From positions 1-64,000 of the forward strand of contig CAKRJH010000005.1 in the NCBI GenBank assembly GCA_934351255.1: a DNA stretch of 64,000 nt, read 5' to 3'. The notes under the pieces are model-generated. The model saw only the letters and a program-made list of their open reading frames with translations, was not told the DNA's origin and did no database searches. This stretch comes from an uncultured Lachnospiraceae bacterium (GTDB lineage: Bacteria > Bacillota > Clostridia > Lachnospirales > Lachnospiraceae). Positions within the stretch are counted from its first letter, which is position 1, and each line of letters begins with the position of its first letter. Position numbers and translations under genes: made by a program. Shown here in pieces: positions 1 to 8,985 of the stretch.

Positions 1-56
1 GTATCTATACAGGCAAACATATGGATTGCCATTGTAAATCTGCTTGAAATCTGCAT
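1..56 (-). CDS. Rrf2-family transcriptional regulator, N-terminus only
   Basis: Reading the minus strand from the ATG at 54-56 gives MQISSRFTMAIHMFACID before the window ends. This is the characteristic opening of Rrf2-family winged-helix regulators (usually MQISSRFTIA). A GAGAGGTG ribosome-binding sequence lies about 6 nt upstream. Only 18 residues are visible, so no cysteine ligands or effector type can be judged. It is divergent from nothing in view and sits downstream of the DUF3267 gene on the same strand. Confidence 0.75.
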   Translation of the reverse strand, partial: MQISSRFTMAIHMFACID

Positions 57-80
57 TATAAACACCTCTCTTTGACAATA

Positions 81-109
81 ATCATATCAAAAAACAGATG
101 TAATTTCAA
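81..109 (-). promoter_or_regulatory. Promoter of the Rrf2 regulator
   Basis: On the minus strand, TTGAAA (104-109) and TATGAT (81-86) are separated by 17 bp and lie just ahead of the Rrf2 start. The -35 box overlaps the stop of the upstream DUF3267 gene. Confidence 0.6.
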
Positions 110-708
110 TGGTTACATAGCATCTTATACATACCGTTCTTGTGGAACATTATTGAATCGCTTTTTTCAGAATTTCTTAGAGCGACAAGAACATTAAACA
201 CATCCGGAAATGGCGAAACCATACCCATACATGCCATACCAAAATTCAATCCATTAAATACTCTAAATTCAGCAGGACTAATTACAAATAATATAAATGG
301 AACCAATCCCAGAACAAATGGCAACAGGCACATCAATATAAATCGATTTCGCTTCAATGGATAGGATGCTAATGCGACAAATGTTGTCTTTCCTTTTATT
401 CTTCCTATTGTTACATCTGCTTCCTTAGGATAAACAATTCCATGTAACCACTCATGAATTATTAACAATAAAAAACCGAAAGCAAATCCAACCGGAATAA
501 ATATTGGTGAGATTACAACTGTCTTGCATATAATCGTTTTACAAAGCATAGCAATAAAAAGGAAAACACATAGAATTGCAGCAATTGGCACTGCTTTTTT
601 CATCAGTTCACCAACACTCTGCGGTGTTTCTATCTTTACTGCGTCATCCGGCAAGCTTCCTGTTTGATATTTATTTATATCATTTATTGACCACACAATT
701 TTTATCAT
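106..708 (-). CDS. DUF3267 family membrane protein, putative zincin
   Basis: A 200-residue protein with several hydrophobic segments (about 38-60, 65-90, 120-145, 155-175). The central HEWLHG sequence (near residue 85) is the HExxH-type motif conserved in DUF3267 proteins, a family with predicted metallopeptidase character and no settled substrate. The start is well supported by AGGAGG eight bases before the ATG. It sits in AT-rich accessory DNA between an Rrf2 regulator and an ATPase. The proteolytic role is inferred from the motif only. Confidence 0.7.
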   Translation of the reverse strand: MIKIVWSINDINKYQTGSLPDDAVKIETPQSVGELMKKAVPIAAILCVFLFIAMLCKTIICKTVVISPIFIPVGFAFGFLLLIIHEWLHGIVYPKEADVTIGRIKGKTTFVALASYPLKRNRFILMCLLPFVLGLVPFILFVISPAEFRVFNGLNFGMACMGMVSPFPDVFNVLVALRNSEKSDSIMFHKNGMYKMLCNH

Positions 709-788
709 TCCTTTTTCCTCCTCAAATTAAAACTTACTGCACTTTTCCACTAAATTTTAATTCCCTATGGTTTCATACAACCCAAAAT

Positions 789-2078
789 TTACAAATTACA
801 TACCGCATATAGTGGTATATTTACCATCCATTCCTGATCCATATACTTTAGTGTTGAAAAACGTACAGCTTTCTCAGGATGGAATTTATCGCAATATGCT
901 TTTAGACTTTGCGACCTTATATTCGTTTCTGCCTTTACCTCAATAGGTATAATTGCATTCTCTTTTTGGATCAAAAAATCCTGTTCAAACGTAGCTTTTT
1001 GTGTCCCATAGTAATATGGTGTGTACGGCGTATCTGAAATCAGCTGCTGCAACACATATTGCTCTGTAAGCGCACCCTTAAATTCTATAAAAATATCATT
1101 TCCTTCCAATATAGATGTCGCCGGCAACTCACTTAATGCCCCCAGCAATCCGACATCCAACATAAACAATTTATACGCATTCATACTTTGATATGCTTTT
1201 AGAGGCATATGAGGTTCATTTACACGATTAACTTTATAAATCAGTCCACAGTCAAGCAGCCATTGGATTGCTATTTCAAACTCGCTGCTACGAGCCCCTT
1301 TTTTTATTTGACCAAAAAAGAATTTTTTGTTTTCTTTTGCCAACTGCATTGGAATAGAATTCCACACCATTCTGATTCTTGGCAGCACCCTGCTTTCAAT
1401 ATGCTTTCCAAAATCCCCTTCATATTGTCTTAATATATCGCTTTGAATCTGCCTTACTTCTGTATAATCTTTGTCTAGTCGAAAAGCATCAACTACCGCA
1501 GGCATTCCTCCCGTGTAATAATAGTTTTTTAACCAGAAAAGGTATTTGTCAGAGAAATTATCAATAATGGAATAGTCCTTTGTTTTTAATTCATCTTCCA
1601 GTTTTTTCTCTCCCATAGCATATAAAAACTCTCTAAAGTTAAGCGGATATAGATCCAACAGGTCAACTTTACCAACCGGATACGACACCCCCTCATGAAT
1701 TGCCACCCCAAGCAGCGAACCAGCAGCTATAATATGGTATTCTGGTGCCTCTTCGCAGAAATATTTCAAGGATTCTAAAGCTTTTGGTGTGTTCTGGATC
1801 TCATCAAGAATAATCAATGTATTCTCTGGAGTAATTGTTACTCCTGACTCAATATTTAAATTCATTATGATTCGTTCAATATCAAAATCATTTTCAAATA
1901 CTGCATTCATACGTTGGTTGTTATAAAAAGAAATATATGCTGTTTTCTCATAACAGTTCTTTCCAAATTCCTTCATCAACCACGTTTTCCCCACCTGTCT
2001 GGCTCCCATTATAATTAATGGTTTTCTTTTTTTCTTCTCTTTCCACTGTAACAGATCATTCATTGCAAATCGAAACAT
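789..2078 (-). CDS. AAA-type ATPase with DUF4143 C-terminus
   Basis: 429 residues from the ATG at 2078, chosen because AAAGGA precedes it; a longer reading from 2111 has no such site. The N-terminal AAA_14 domain shows Walker A GARQVGKT and Walker B LIILDEIQ. The middle has LLDLYPLNFREFL, typical of this family, and the C-terminal DUF4143 region contains a restriction-endonuclease-like stretch ending in PIEVKAE. These proteins are common in gut Firmicutes and Bacteroidetes; their role is unknown, with suggested links to mobile DNA or defence. The gene stands alone in accessory DNA. Confidence 0.85.
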   Translation of the reverse strand: MFRFAMNDLLQWKEKKKRKPLIIMGARQVGKTWLMKEFGKNCYEKTAYISFYNNQRMNAVFENDFDIERIIMNLNIESGVTITPENTLIILDEIQNTPKALESLKYFCEEAPEYHIIAAGSLLGVAIHEGVSYPVGKVDLLDLYPLNFREFLYAMGEKKLEDELKTKDYSIIDNFSDKYLFWLKNYYYTGGMPAVVDAFRLDKDYTEVRQIQSDILRQYEGDFGKHIESRVLPRIRMVWNSIPMQLAKENKKFFFGQIKKGARSSEFEIAIQWLLDCGLIYKVNRVNEPHMPLKAYQSMNAYKLFMLDVGLLGALSELPATSILEGNDIFIEFKGALTEQYVLQQLISDTPYTPYYYGTQKATFEQDFLIQKENAIIPIEVKAETNIRSQSLKAYCDKFHPEKAVRFSTLKYMDQEWMVNIPLYAVCNL

Positions 2079-2370
2079 TATCACACCGTCCTTTCTCTGA
2101 TAGTATACCACATTTTTTATGGTCTATTCTAGCATTATTTCAACATTTTTTCCGACCTTGTTGGCTTTGTTTTTTCATTTTTTCCGACATTGTATCGCTG
2201 TGATATCACATTTTTCCATTACAGGTCATAAATTTGTTACGTTTTTTAATAGCCACACATGTCGATTCTATCACACAATATTGCATGATTGTTTTAGAAA
2301 ATACGTGCATTCTCATGCATTTTCCTCCGACCAATTTTGATTGAGATTTCATCTATTTCAAGAGATTTTG

Positions 2371-2772
2371 TTATTTATTCATATCCTCCACTACGCTTGC
2401 CGTTTTCACTGTCATCTCAACCCATCCCGGTACAAAACCACTCCGCAATGCATTTTTAAGGGATTTGAGATTCGACCAGGCACAACAATAAAATGGCACC
2501 TTACCTCTATCCATTATCTCTACTGCCAAATTACTGGTTAACGAAGAAGCAATCCCCTGTCGACGGTAATCAGGCAAAACATCAACTCCAATTTGCCACA
2601 TATCTTCACAATCTGCAGAACAGGCTGCAAGTCCGATCAGTTTCTCCCCATCATATGCGCCAATTCCAAGAACATCCAGTTGCTTCCTCTCTTTACAAAG
2701 TGCATTTCCCCACGCCGGAAGATACAAATCTTCAAAATCCTTTTGCATATCATGTATCCTCACTATTTTCAT
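2371..2772 (-). CDS. GNAT-family N-acetyltransferase
   Basis: 133 residues. The acetyl-CoA binding motif A is visible as VDVLPDYRRQGIASSL near residues 82-97, followed by a strand-helix C-terminal half (YCCAWSNLKSLKNALRSGF) typical of the fold. Substrate cannot be told. It begins 24 bp after the HAD-phosphatase gene on the same strand, so the two are probably co-transcribed. A GGGAGA lies somewhat far (12 nt) from the ATG. Confidence 0.75.
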   Translation of the reverse strand: MKIVRIHDMQKDFEDLYLPAWGNALCKERKQLDVLGIGAYDGEKLIGLAACSADCEDMWQIGVDVLPDYRRQGIASSLTSNLAVEIMDRGKVPFYCCAWSNLKSLKNALRSGFVPGWVEMTVKTASVVEDMNK

Positions 2773-2796
2773 TGCAATTTACATTCTCCCTGCCTT

Positions 2797-3657
2797 CTAC
2801 CCTTTATGGGAAATAGACTGTTCCATCCCCAACTTTTCTTTTTCCCATCGTTCTGACAAAAACGTTGCAACTCCGTCCTGGTCATTGCTGGCAATCACTG
2901 ATGTTGCTATCTCTTTCAACTCATCTATAGCATTTTCAACGGCGTAAGATTCATCAGCAATTTCAAACATGGAAATGTCATTTACCGAGTCACCAAATAC
3001 CACAACGCGATCAAACCCCATTTTCTCTTTGTATTTCAAGATTGCTTTTGCTTTCGTAGCATGTAACGGACAAATTTCCAACCAATAATCTTCCCCATAT
3101 GTGTCCTTGGAAAATACGCACTCCCAATCACCCGCATTTTTCACTTTCTCATATAAAGGCTGAAGCTCCCGCTTATTCGCAATCAAAGTACAATATGTAA
3201 CCGTTCCCGCAAAAATATCCTGATCATCTTTTATTTTCCGTATGCGCTGATCATTCGTCTCTCCCAAATAAATTTTTACTCCCTCACTGACTTGTCCGTC
3301 GTCGAATAATTTTACCATTTCTCCATCGATATACGATGTTACAAACCCAATCCTTTTTATCTGATCCTCCAATAACATTCTAAGTTTATTCACATCTTGT
3401 TTTGAGAACTGTAAAATTTCAGTTTCCTTTTTCTTAACAGGATCTACGAAAGCCGTACCATTTCGTGTAATAACAGGAAGATTAAAATGAATTTCTTTCG
3501 TGATTCCATACGCACTTTGAAACAATCTTGCCGTAGCATATGTGATAAGCATCCCCTCTTCGATCAGTCGATTGACAGTTTCAACCGTATATCTTGACAA
3601 TGCCTGATCCGATCTCATTAACGTTCCGTCTAAATCAGTAACATACAAGGTAGACAT
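2797..3657 (-). CDS. HAD-superfamily hydrolase, Cof type
   Basis: 286 residues from the ATG at 3657; GGAGG lies seven to eight bases upstream and overlaps an earlier in-frame ATG at 3672, which is therefore unlikely. HAD motif I is YVTDLDGTL at residues 4-12, and motif IV is VVFGDSVNDISMF near residue 215. A large type IIB cap lies between, as in Cof/YidA phosphatases of sugar phosphates or flavin nucleotides. It is followed closely by a GNAT gene. Confidence 0.88.
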   Translation of the reverse strand: MSTLYVTDLDGTLMRSDQALSRYTVETVNRLIEEGMLITYATARLFQSAYGITKEIHFNLPVITRNGTAFVDPVKKKETEILQFSKQDVNKLRMLLEDQIKRIGFVTSYIDGEMVKLFDDGQVSEGVKIYLGETNDQRIRKIKDDQDIFAGTVTYCTLIANKRELQPLYEKVKNAGDWECVFSKDTYGEDYWLEICPLHATKAKAILKYKEKMGFDRVVVFGDSVNDISMFEIADESYAVENAIDELKEIATSVIASNDQDGVATFLSERWEKEKLGMEQSISHKG

Positions 3658-3744
3658 TTTCCAATCCTCCATATCATATCCAAATTATATAATCATGGCT
3701 TGTTTTACATAAAACAAATCAACCATGAGTCATTTGTATAAATA

Positions 3745-4224
3745 TCACTCTGTTTCCGTACGAAGGGTAAATTCATTGGGAAGATTATAAATCTCTTTTT
3801 TCAGGAATACCGGATAAAAATACTCTTCTTTCAATCTGTCAAACTCCAGCCATTCGAATGTATGTATATGCTCACCTTCCGTTCGAGTAAAAGAGTGACC
3901 CTGTTCTAATAATAAATTAGTCTCTGAAATATCCATCAAAAAGTAAATACACAATTCATGATAATCGATCCCCTCCACATCTTCGGTAAAAAATGCCTGA
4001 TTAAGCCATAATGGACGGGTAATCTTCGGTGTCACGCCCAGTTCTTCCCGGACTTCCCGTACCACCGCCTGCTCAGCCGTTTCTCCCATCATAACCCTTC
4101 CCCCTGGAAGATAAAAATACGGTGAACGTTCATCATGCATCGCCAGAATCTTATTTCCAGAAAGTATCATTGCACATACTCTGTAATTAAATTTTTGATT
4201 GTCACATGTATACGAAATGTCCAT
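3745..4224 (-). CDS. Nudix hydrolase
   Basis: 159 residues. The Nudix box is complete: GGRVMMGE followed by seven residues and REVREELGV (about 41-64). The substrate is not determined; the family hydrolyses nucleoside diphosphate derivatives. A GAGGTGA ribosome-binding site precedes the ATG. It is the last gene of the outer accessory layer, 20 bases or so before the duplicated rlmH-end sequence at 4263. Confidence 0.88.
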   Translation of the reverse strand: MDISYTCDNQKFNYRVCAMILSGNKILAMHDERSPYFYLPGGRVMMGETAEQAVVREVREELGVTPKITRPLWLNQAFFTEDVEGIDYHELCIYFLMDISETNLLLEQGHSFTRTEGEHIHTFEWLEFDRLKEEYFYPVFLKKEIYNLPNEFTLRTETE

Positions 4225-4262
4225 TACATCACCTCACAAACTTTCGACCTCTCCCGTTTTGC

Positions 4263-4283
4263 TCCTATTTGTGGTACGGTTCA
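4263..4283 (-). repeat. Left copy of the rlmH 3'-end repeat (putative att site)
   Basis: This 21-bp stretch (containing GTGGTACGGTTCA) is identical to 11763-11783, which is the 3' end and stop codon of rlmH, and lies in the same orientation exactly 7,500 bp away. On the minus strand it reads GGT GAA CCG TAC CAC AAA TAG, i.e. GEPYHK-stop, the usual end of RlmH, but without an rlmH gene body. This is what is expected of the far attachment junction of an SCC-like element. Confidence 0.8.
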
Positions 4284-4306
4284 CCGTAACACCATTTCGG
4301 ATTTTC

Positions 4307-4435
4307 ATTCCTCAGTAGAATCAGGTATTTTTGCATCCAGTGAGGTTTGATTCCTCAATGGAATTTGTCGTAGTTTACTTTTGTAATACAGTAATCCTCA
4401 ATGGAATCAAGAAAATTTTGTCCATTGAGGAATAC
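4307..4435. repeat. Cluster of ATTCCTCAATGGAAT-like repeats beside the att site
   Basis: Three direct copies (4307-4324, diverged; 4350-4364; 4393-4408) and one clear inverted copy (4419-4434, TCCATTGAGGAA), with a weaker inverted one at 4336-4345. The unit is itself an inverted repeat, ATTCC-TCAAT-GGAAT. The 4225-4525 interval holds no gene; besides these repeats and the att copy I see nothing else in it. Confidence 0.65.
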
Positions 4436-4525
4436 ATGTGTGAGTCAAGCTTTTACTTAGTCTTTTTTATAAAATCCTGAATAATTCACAGCATACTCTC
4501 TTTTACTATTTACTAACCCCAAATA

Positions 4526-4798
4526 TTATAACCAAGTTTCCATTTCTCCTGAATCACAAAATCCAAATTTTTCATATAAATGTCGTCCTGCTGATGATGG
4601 CTTTAGTTTTATATTGTGTATCCCTTTATTTTGCAACCATTCAATCAGTTTCTCCATTATCTTTGAAGCACAACCATTTCTCCTCTTTTCCGGTACACAA
4701 TATACATCAATTATATAGCCATACATTGGAGTTTTAAAAAAGCAAAATGGAACATCTTCTTTGAACACAGCACCTCCGCACGCAATAACAGTATCATT
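4526..4798 (-). pseudogene. C-terminal remnant of a GNAT acetyltransferase
   Basis: The frame encodes NDTVIACGGAVFKEDVPF, the acetyl-CoA loop VYCVPEKRRNGCASKIMEKL and the end SAGRHLYEKFGF, i.e. the C-terminal half of a roughly 150-residue GNAT enzyme. Immediately upstream of the AAT codon at 4796-4798 the frame meets a TAG stop, and the N-terminal half is not recoverable in that frame. A GTG at 4766-4768 could still start an 80-residue product but it would lack half of the fold. I read it as decayed. Confidence 0.65.
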
Positions 4799-4942
4799 CT
4801 ACCATCAATACCATATTCTTACAACGCACCCCCTTTCATCTCTTGATTACCCTAAAATGAAATTTTAGGCTCAACAAAAAACACCAGAATCCTCCCTGAG
4901 GATCAGTGTGTAGTCTGATATAATAATCATGGTTTTAACCAT

Positions 4943-4989
4943 GGTCCCAGAGTACACAACTTTCCGGGTAGGTGCTCTGGAACCTTTTT
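4943..4989 (+). terminator. Orphan rho-independent terminator or small RNA 3' end
   Basis: GGTCCCAGAG pairs with CTCTGGAACC across a loop of about 22 nt and is followed by TTTTT on the plus strand. No plus-strand gene reads into it, so it may end a short untranslated RNA beginning near 4900, where TATAAT-like sequence (4919-4924) occurs, or it may be left over from a lost gene. Confidence 0.4.
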
Positions 4990-5052
4990 CTTTCTGTAAA
5001 CTAATGACAGTATACAGATCAATCCAGAGACAGGCAAGTAGGTCAGTATTAT

Positions 5053-5074
5053 GCTAATTTAAGAAGTCAACAAC
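5053..5074 (+). repeat. Left arm of imperfect 22-bp direct repeat around the ABC/TCS module
   Basis: GCTAATTTAAGAAGTCAACA and two more bases match 11262-11283 at 20 of 22 positions in the same orientation. The two arms bracket the complete ABC-transporter and two-component genes and lie inside the larger rlmH repeat pair. Confidence 0.5.
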
Positions 5075-5271
5075 ACTTTCCAGCCGCCAGAAATCAAAGC
5101 ATAACAGAAAAGAGACCAACTATCCAGTCAGTCTCAATTCATTTGTAAAAGAAAATCCATACCTTTCTTTTATACTGATAACTATTAACTTTTACACTTA
5201 TCCAAGATAGCGGGTATGGAATCCTGGATTACAATTGAGGTATTCAATTTTCTTTCTTCTTAATTTTCAGC

Positions 5272-5961
5272 CTATTGATATCTACGAAGGACTTCCTCTT
5301 TAATCTTTAAATATTTTTCCAAATCCTCTCTTTTCGATGTTATTATTTCCAAATTTTCAACATCTGCATAACAATATTTACCGTTATTTATTTTTTTCTT
5401 ACTTATCAACTTTACACTTCCTTTTTTCATTGGAAATTTTGAAAACAAGGCCGAAATTGGTAAAAAAGTTTGTTTTTCATTCTCTGACATTTTATAGCCT
5501 TTTGCAGCCTTTAATTTTTGTAAAAAGACAATATACTCCTCCCCTTGCTTCATCATCTGATATCCTCCACCTGAACGATAGCTTTTACTCACACTATAAG
5601 AAAAAACTGCTGGTTCATAGATAAAAATAGATTGTCCGGATTCTATTTTACCCTTATATGTTTCAACTACCACAACTTCCGTTAACGTTGTAGTATGTGG
5701 GAACATTCTCCTTTTATCAGTTGCAGAAACCTTTGCTATAACATCTGCCGTCCCTTCCAAATCATCATAGTTTTCTATAGTAGCAAATCGATCATCTTCC
5801 TCTGTCAGCTGGACGTAATATTTCTGCAAATTTTCTTTGTTTTCCATCTGTTCAAACGAGGTATATCCTACATAGGTATTTCTGACGATTATGCCTATGC
5901 CGCAACATAATAGAACGACGCAAAATAGTATTGCAAAATAGATGGTTGTTCTTTTCGTCAT
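5272..5961 (-). CDS. Membrane-anchored protein of the ABC operon, function unknown
   Basis: 229 residues. Residues 7-27 form one N-terminal hydrophobic anchor, and the rest is predicted to be outside the cell: a beta-rich domain with VIAKVSATDKRR, TEVVVVETYKGKIESGQ and EEYIVFLQK, patterns seen in small extracytoplasmic proteins encoded beside peptide-exporting ABC systems. No catalytic motif is evident. It begins about 45 bp after the ATPase gene on the same strand, so it is probably the last gene of the transporter operon. An accessory or immunity role is only a guess from position. Confidence 0.6.
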   Translation of the reverse strand: MTKRTTIYFAILFCVVLLCCGIGIIVRNTYVGYTSFEQMENKENLQKYYVQLTEEDDRFATIENYDDLEGTADVIAKVSATDKRRMFPHTTTLTEVVVVETYKGKIESGQSIFIYEPAVFSYSVSKSYRSGGGYQMMKQGEEYIVFLQKLKAAKGYKMSENEKQTFLPISALFSKFPMKKGSVKLISKKKINNGKYCYADVENLEIITSKREDLEKYLKIKEEVLRRYQ

Positions 5962-6004
5962 AGATTCCTCTCTCCTATTCTTAATTATGGATTAATTAGA
6001 AAGT

Positions 6005-6649
6005 TCAATTATCCTTATCAATAACACTATCAATTTTTCCATCAATCATTTGAATTTTAACATCCGCCAATAACTCTATATCCTCCTTATTATGACTTGC
6101 CAATAGAATGATCGTTCCCTTTCTTTTTTCTTCCATAATAATATCCCTAAACATTTGTACCCCCTGCTCATCCAATGCGTTTGTTGGTTCGTCCAAAACA
6201 AGCAATTGAGGCTCCTCCATAATTGCCTGTGCAATTGCTAATCGTTGTTTCATCCCTAATGAATATTTAGAAACAGTACGTTTATCCTTATCGTCTAACC
6301 CAACTTTATTCATAACTTCTCTGATCCTATCATCGGAAATTATTTTCCTAATATCCGCCAGCATTTTTAAATTTTCAAATCCTGTTGCATAAGGAAAAAA
6401 AGTTGGATTTTCAATAATTGCACCTACACTTTTAGGAAAATCCATATCCTTTCCAATTAAATAATTGTCCATTTTAATATACCCTTCATCCACAAATACC
6501 AACCCTAAAATACATCGCATTAGCATTGTTTTTCCTGAACCATTTCTTCCATATATACCATATACTTTCCCATTCTCAAAATTACAGGAAATATTGCAAA
6601 GCACCTGATTTCCCTTTATTTTTTTTGAAATGTTTTTCACCTCAATCAT
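6005..6649 (-). CDS. ABC transporter ATP-binding protein, BcrA/LanF-like
   Basis: 214 residues from the ATG at 6649, supported by GGAGG eight bases upstream. Walker A is GRNGSGKT (about 36-43), the signature is YSLGMKQR and Walker B is LLVLDEPTNALD. The short length and the LGLVFVDEG and ENPTFFPYATGFENL segments resemble ATPases of lantibiotic self-immunity and bacitracin-type exporters. It would energise the two or three membrane proteins encoded just upstream. Confidence 0.88.
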   Translation of the reverse strand: MIEVKNISKKIKGNQVLCNISCNFENGKVYGIYGRNGSGKTMLMRCILGLVFVDEGYIKMDNYLIGKDMDFPKSVGAIIENPTFFPYATGFENLKMLADIRKIISDDRIREVMNKVGLDDKDKRTVSKYSLGMKQRLAIAQAIMEEPQLLVLDEPTNALDEQGVQMFRDIIMEEKRKGTIILLASHNKEDIELLADVKIQMIDGKIDSVIDKDN

Positions 6650-6663
6650 TTTGTTTACCTCCA

Positions 6664-7398
6664 CTAAATTGCTTCATGATTTTTAAATAAAACTTCAGAA
6701 TATAAATACAGCATTATCTCAAAGACAACTAACATTCCTAATATAACAAAAAAATTACTATTTAATTCTATTAAGTAATTATAATGATACCAATTAAAGG
6801 GAATATATATGATTGCCTTTTTCCACGCACCATCTATATCATATAAAACTCCGACCACAAAAAATGGCACCACCTGTATCACTAGGTTTGTAAACACAGC
6901 TATCATCTCATTAAATTTCAACAATAAAATATTACATATAGTCATAATAATAACTAATCTTAGCAACTGGCATAAAATTATTTCTATAAATTGAGAAATG
7001 GAAATTTCAATATTTTTTTGTAAACCTATTCCTGAAATTAAAAGAATTAAAACCGCAGCAACTTCATATATTATAAGATGTTTAACACCTAAGCCAAAAA
7101 ACTTTCTCCACCAGTTCGCCATATTTTTCTCTCTAACAAAAATATATACATAATTTTCTTTTAATTGCCGTATATACTTACTACTTATATAATGATAAAA
7201 TAGAAAATCCGGAAGAGTCATAATTGCAACATACAAAATGTTCATACTCGTTTCCACTTCCAACCCACCCAAAGTCAGTCTCCAATATCCTATACTACTA
7301 TTGGGATTCAAGTAAAGATAGCATAATATTAGAATGTATTTCACAAAAACAAAACTGATTATTTTCATGATTACCATTCCTTTTCCGGTCCAATCCAT
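6664..7398 (-). CDS. ABC-associated integral membrane protein (third membrane subunit)
   Basis: 244 residues from the ATG at 7398 behind GAGGAG; an ATG six bases earlier overlaps the ribosome-binding site. About six hydrophobic segments are evident and there is no soluble domain. It lies 16 bp after the preceding permease gene and 14 bp before the ATPase start. Sequence gives no family name beyond position in a LanE/LanG-like operon. Confidence 0.65.
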   Translation of the reverse strand: MDWTGKGMVIMKIISFVFVKYILILCYLYLNPNSSIGYWRLTLGGLEVETSMNILYVAIMTLPDFLFYHYISSKYIRQLKENYVYIFVREKNMANWWRKFFGLGVKHLIIYEVAAVLILLISGIGLQKNIEISISQFIEIILCQLLRLVIIMTICNILLLKFNEMIAVFTNLVIQVVPFFVVGVLYDIDGAWKKAIIYIPFNWYHYNYLIELNSNFFVILGMLVVFEIMLYLYSEVLFKNHEAI

Positions 7399-7414
7399 AT
7401 ACACTCCTCAAAAA

Positions 7415-8122
7415 TCACATTTTCCAAAATATATCTGTTTTTTTCAATATAATTTCACCCATTTCATTTAAAATAAGCAATAAAAATGCCATAACCAATA
7501 TAATTCTCCAACAATAAATCCAATAAAAATTATTTTCATATATTGCATAACCAACATTTAATATACCACTTATTGTAGGAACTCCTGCATGACTATAAAG
7601 ATATCCTATAATATTAGGCAGATAAGAAATAAATAACACTAAACAGAAAGCCAAGATACTGGAATGAAACCTGATTTGTATAATAACAATACATAATCCC
7701 AAAAAGTAAAAAAATATAAAGTATGATGCCATCAAACAGAGCTCATATAAAAATTCACCAGTTGTCTTTACTTTTCCCACCATGATATTAAATAACAAAA
7801 AAATCGGCAAAACAACAACCACTGCAGAGAAAACACTGTTTTGTAATAACTTCTTATTTATATTTCCCCACCATGTTTTTCTTGTGCTTTGTGCTAGTAA
7901 TATACTTCCTGTCATTGCATCGTTTATTATCTTGATAATCAACAAGGAAACAATAGGAATCATAAATCCCATAACAATAATATCACCTACCGCAATATTA
8001 TATATATGATATATATTTACTTCATTTACGCTATAAATTGCCCTATAAGCAAGTATCGCCGAAAGCAAGCTGGCACAGATTAAGCACATTCTATATTTCC
8101 CTTCATTTCTAAAGATTTTCAT
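7415..8122 (-). CDS. ABC transporter permease-like membrane protein
   Basis: 235 residues with six predicted membrane segments and the start MKIFRNEGKYRMC, similar in layout to LanE/LanG permeases, which are about 240-250 residues long. It overlaps the upstream permease gene by 14 bp, indicating translational coupling. Transport direction and substrate are not visible from sequence. Confidence 0.65.
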   Translation of the reverse strand: MKIFRNEGKYRMCLICASLLSAILAYRAIYSVNEVNIYHIYNIAVGDIIVMGFMIPIVSLLIIKIINDAMTGSILLAQSTRKTWWGNINKKLLQNSVFSAVVVVLPIFLLFNIMVGKVKTTGEFLYELCLMASYFIFFYFLGLCIVIIQIRFHSSILAFCLVLFISYLPNIIGYLYSHAGVPTISGILNVGYAIYENNFYWIYCWRIILVMAFLLLILNEMGEIILKKTDIFWKM

Positions 8123-8933
8123 ATGTCCTTTCTCCTCTTATCGTCAAAATGCTTCCCAGTATATATAGAGAACCAATAAAAATCATATATTGCATTAAGT
8201 TTACAGAATGGCCGGGTTCCACATAAGACAGATAACTAATTGTAGGAAACTGAAAAAACTCACCAGCAACAAAAAGTAATATAAATATTGCAAACACAAA
8301 CGCTGACAACTGAATGGAGTTCCATTTTTTTATTTCTTTCATGAATCCTAAGCTATAGGACAGCAGAGCAATTCCTCCAGCCATAATGCTAATCATTAAA
8401 ATATACAAAATGTTATATACATACGGATTTTGTATTGTCCATATATCAAACAGAAGATCCGGTTGAAAACTTTCAATCAAGCGATACGGTGCCATCCCCC
8501 AGCGGTTGTCATACCCTTCTAACGGATATGTCAAAATACACATAAACTGGTTTAAACCAAGTACAATCACAAATCCTACTATTGCTGTGCACACAACAAC
8601 AACAGCATTTCCATAAACAAACAATTTCTTATTCATTCTGAATAATGCATAAAATCCATTACTTTCTTTATTATTTTTGCCACTATAACATGTTCCAAAG
8701 GAGGCTGCCATCAATGGAAAAAGAAAAACAAACAACATTCTTGCCACTCTTGCATCTGTCGAAGTTAGAAAAAAATTATCTGCTGCACTCCTTAAAAACA
8801 TAAAATCATTTTTATAATTTTGCATGTATCCTATTATCATTCCAAATACACTAAGAAAATTTAATAATGTAAAACATATTTTAAATTCAGAACGGTTAAT
8901 TTGATTCTTGATAAAAAAATTAATACTCTTCAC
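8109..8933 (-). CDS. ABC transporter permease-like membrane protein, first gene of operon
   Basis: 274 residues, starting with GTG at 8931-8933; AGGGGA lies nine bases upstream. Six hydrophobic stretches are visible, with an extracellular loop around residues 35-60 and 135-165. It is the promoter-proximal gene of a five-gene operon running to 5272 and is preceded by a promoter with tandem repeats that look like a response-regulator operator. Confidence 0.65.
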   Translation of the reverse strand: MKSINFFIKNQINRSEFKICFTLLNFLSVFGMIIGYMQNYKNDFMFLRSAADNFFLTSTDARVARMLFVFLFPLMAASFGTCYSGKNNKESNGFYALFRMNKKLFVYGNAVVVVCTAIVGFVIVLGLNQFMCILTYPLEGYDNRWGMAPYRLIESFQPDLLFDIWTIQNPYVYNILYILMISIMAGGIALLSYSLGFMKEIKKWNSIQLSAFVFAIFILLFVAGEFFQFPTISYLSYVEPGHSVNLMQYMIFIGSLYILGSILTIRGERTYENL

Positions 8934-8985
8934 CTATTTTCATCCCCTAACTAAATTGAGGTAATGTTGCACCTCCTAATTTCAA

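Larger units (their letters stand above)
4799..5271. other. Gene-free interval with several inverted repeats
   Basis: No supported coding sequence. It contains a hairpin ATCCTC-CCT-GAGGAT (4889-4903), the palindrome ATGGTTTTAACCAT (4929-4942), a terminator-like stem at 4943-4989 and one arm of an imperfect 22-bp direct repeat at 5053-5074. The rest is AT-rich filler in which I see nothing. Confidence 0.6.

Noticed and set aside
2119..2340. A 73-codon plus-strand frame in the gap upstream of the AAA ATPase
   Set aside because: Low-complexity Phe/His-rich translation of T-rich DNA, without a start site. Two copies of CATTTTTTCCGAC in this gap were noted but looked too simple to call an operator.
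8971..8977. An AGGAGG in the ABC-operon leader suggesting a leader peptide
   Set aside because: No start codon stands at the right distance, and the only short frame following it is ten codons from a GTG that overlaps the site.
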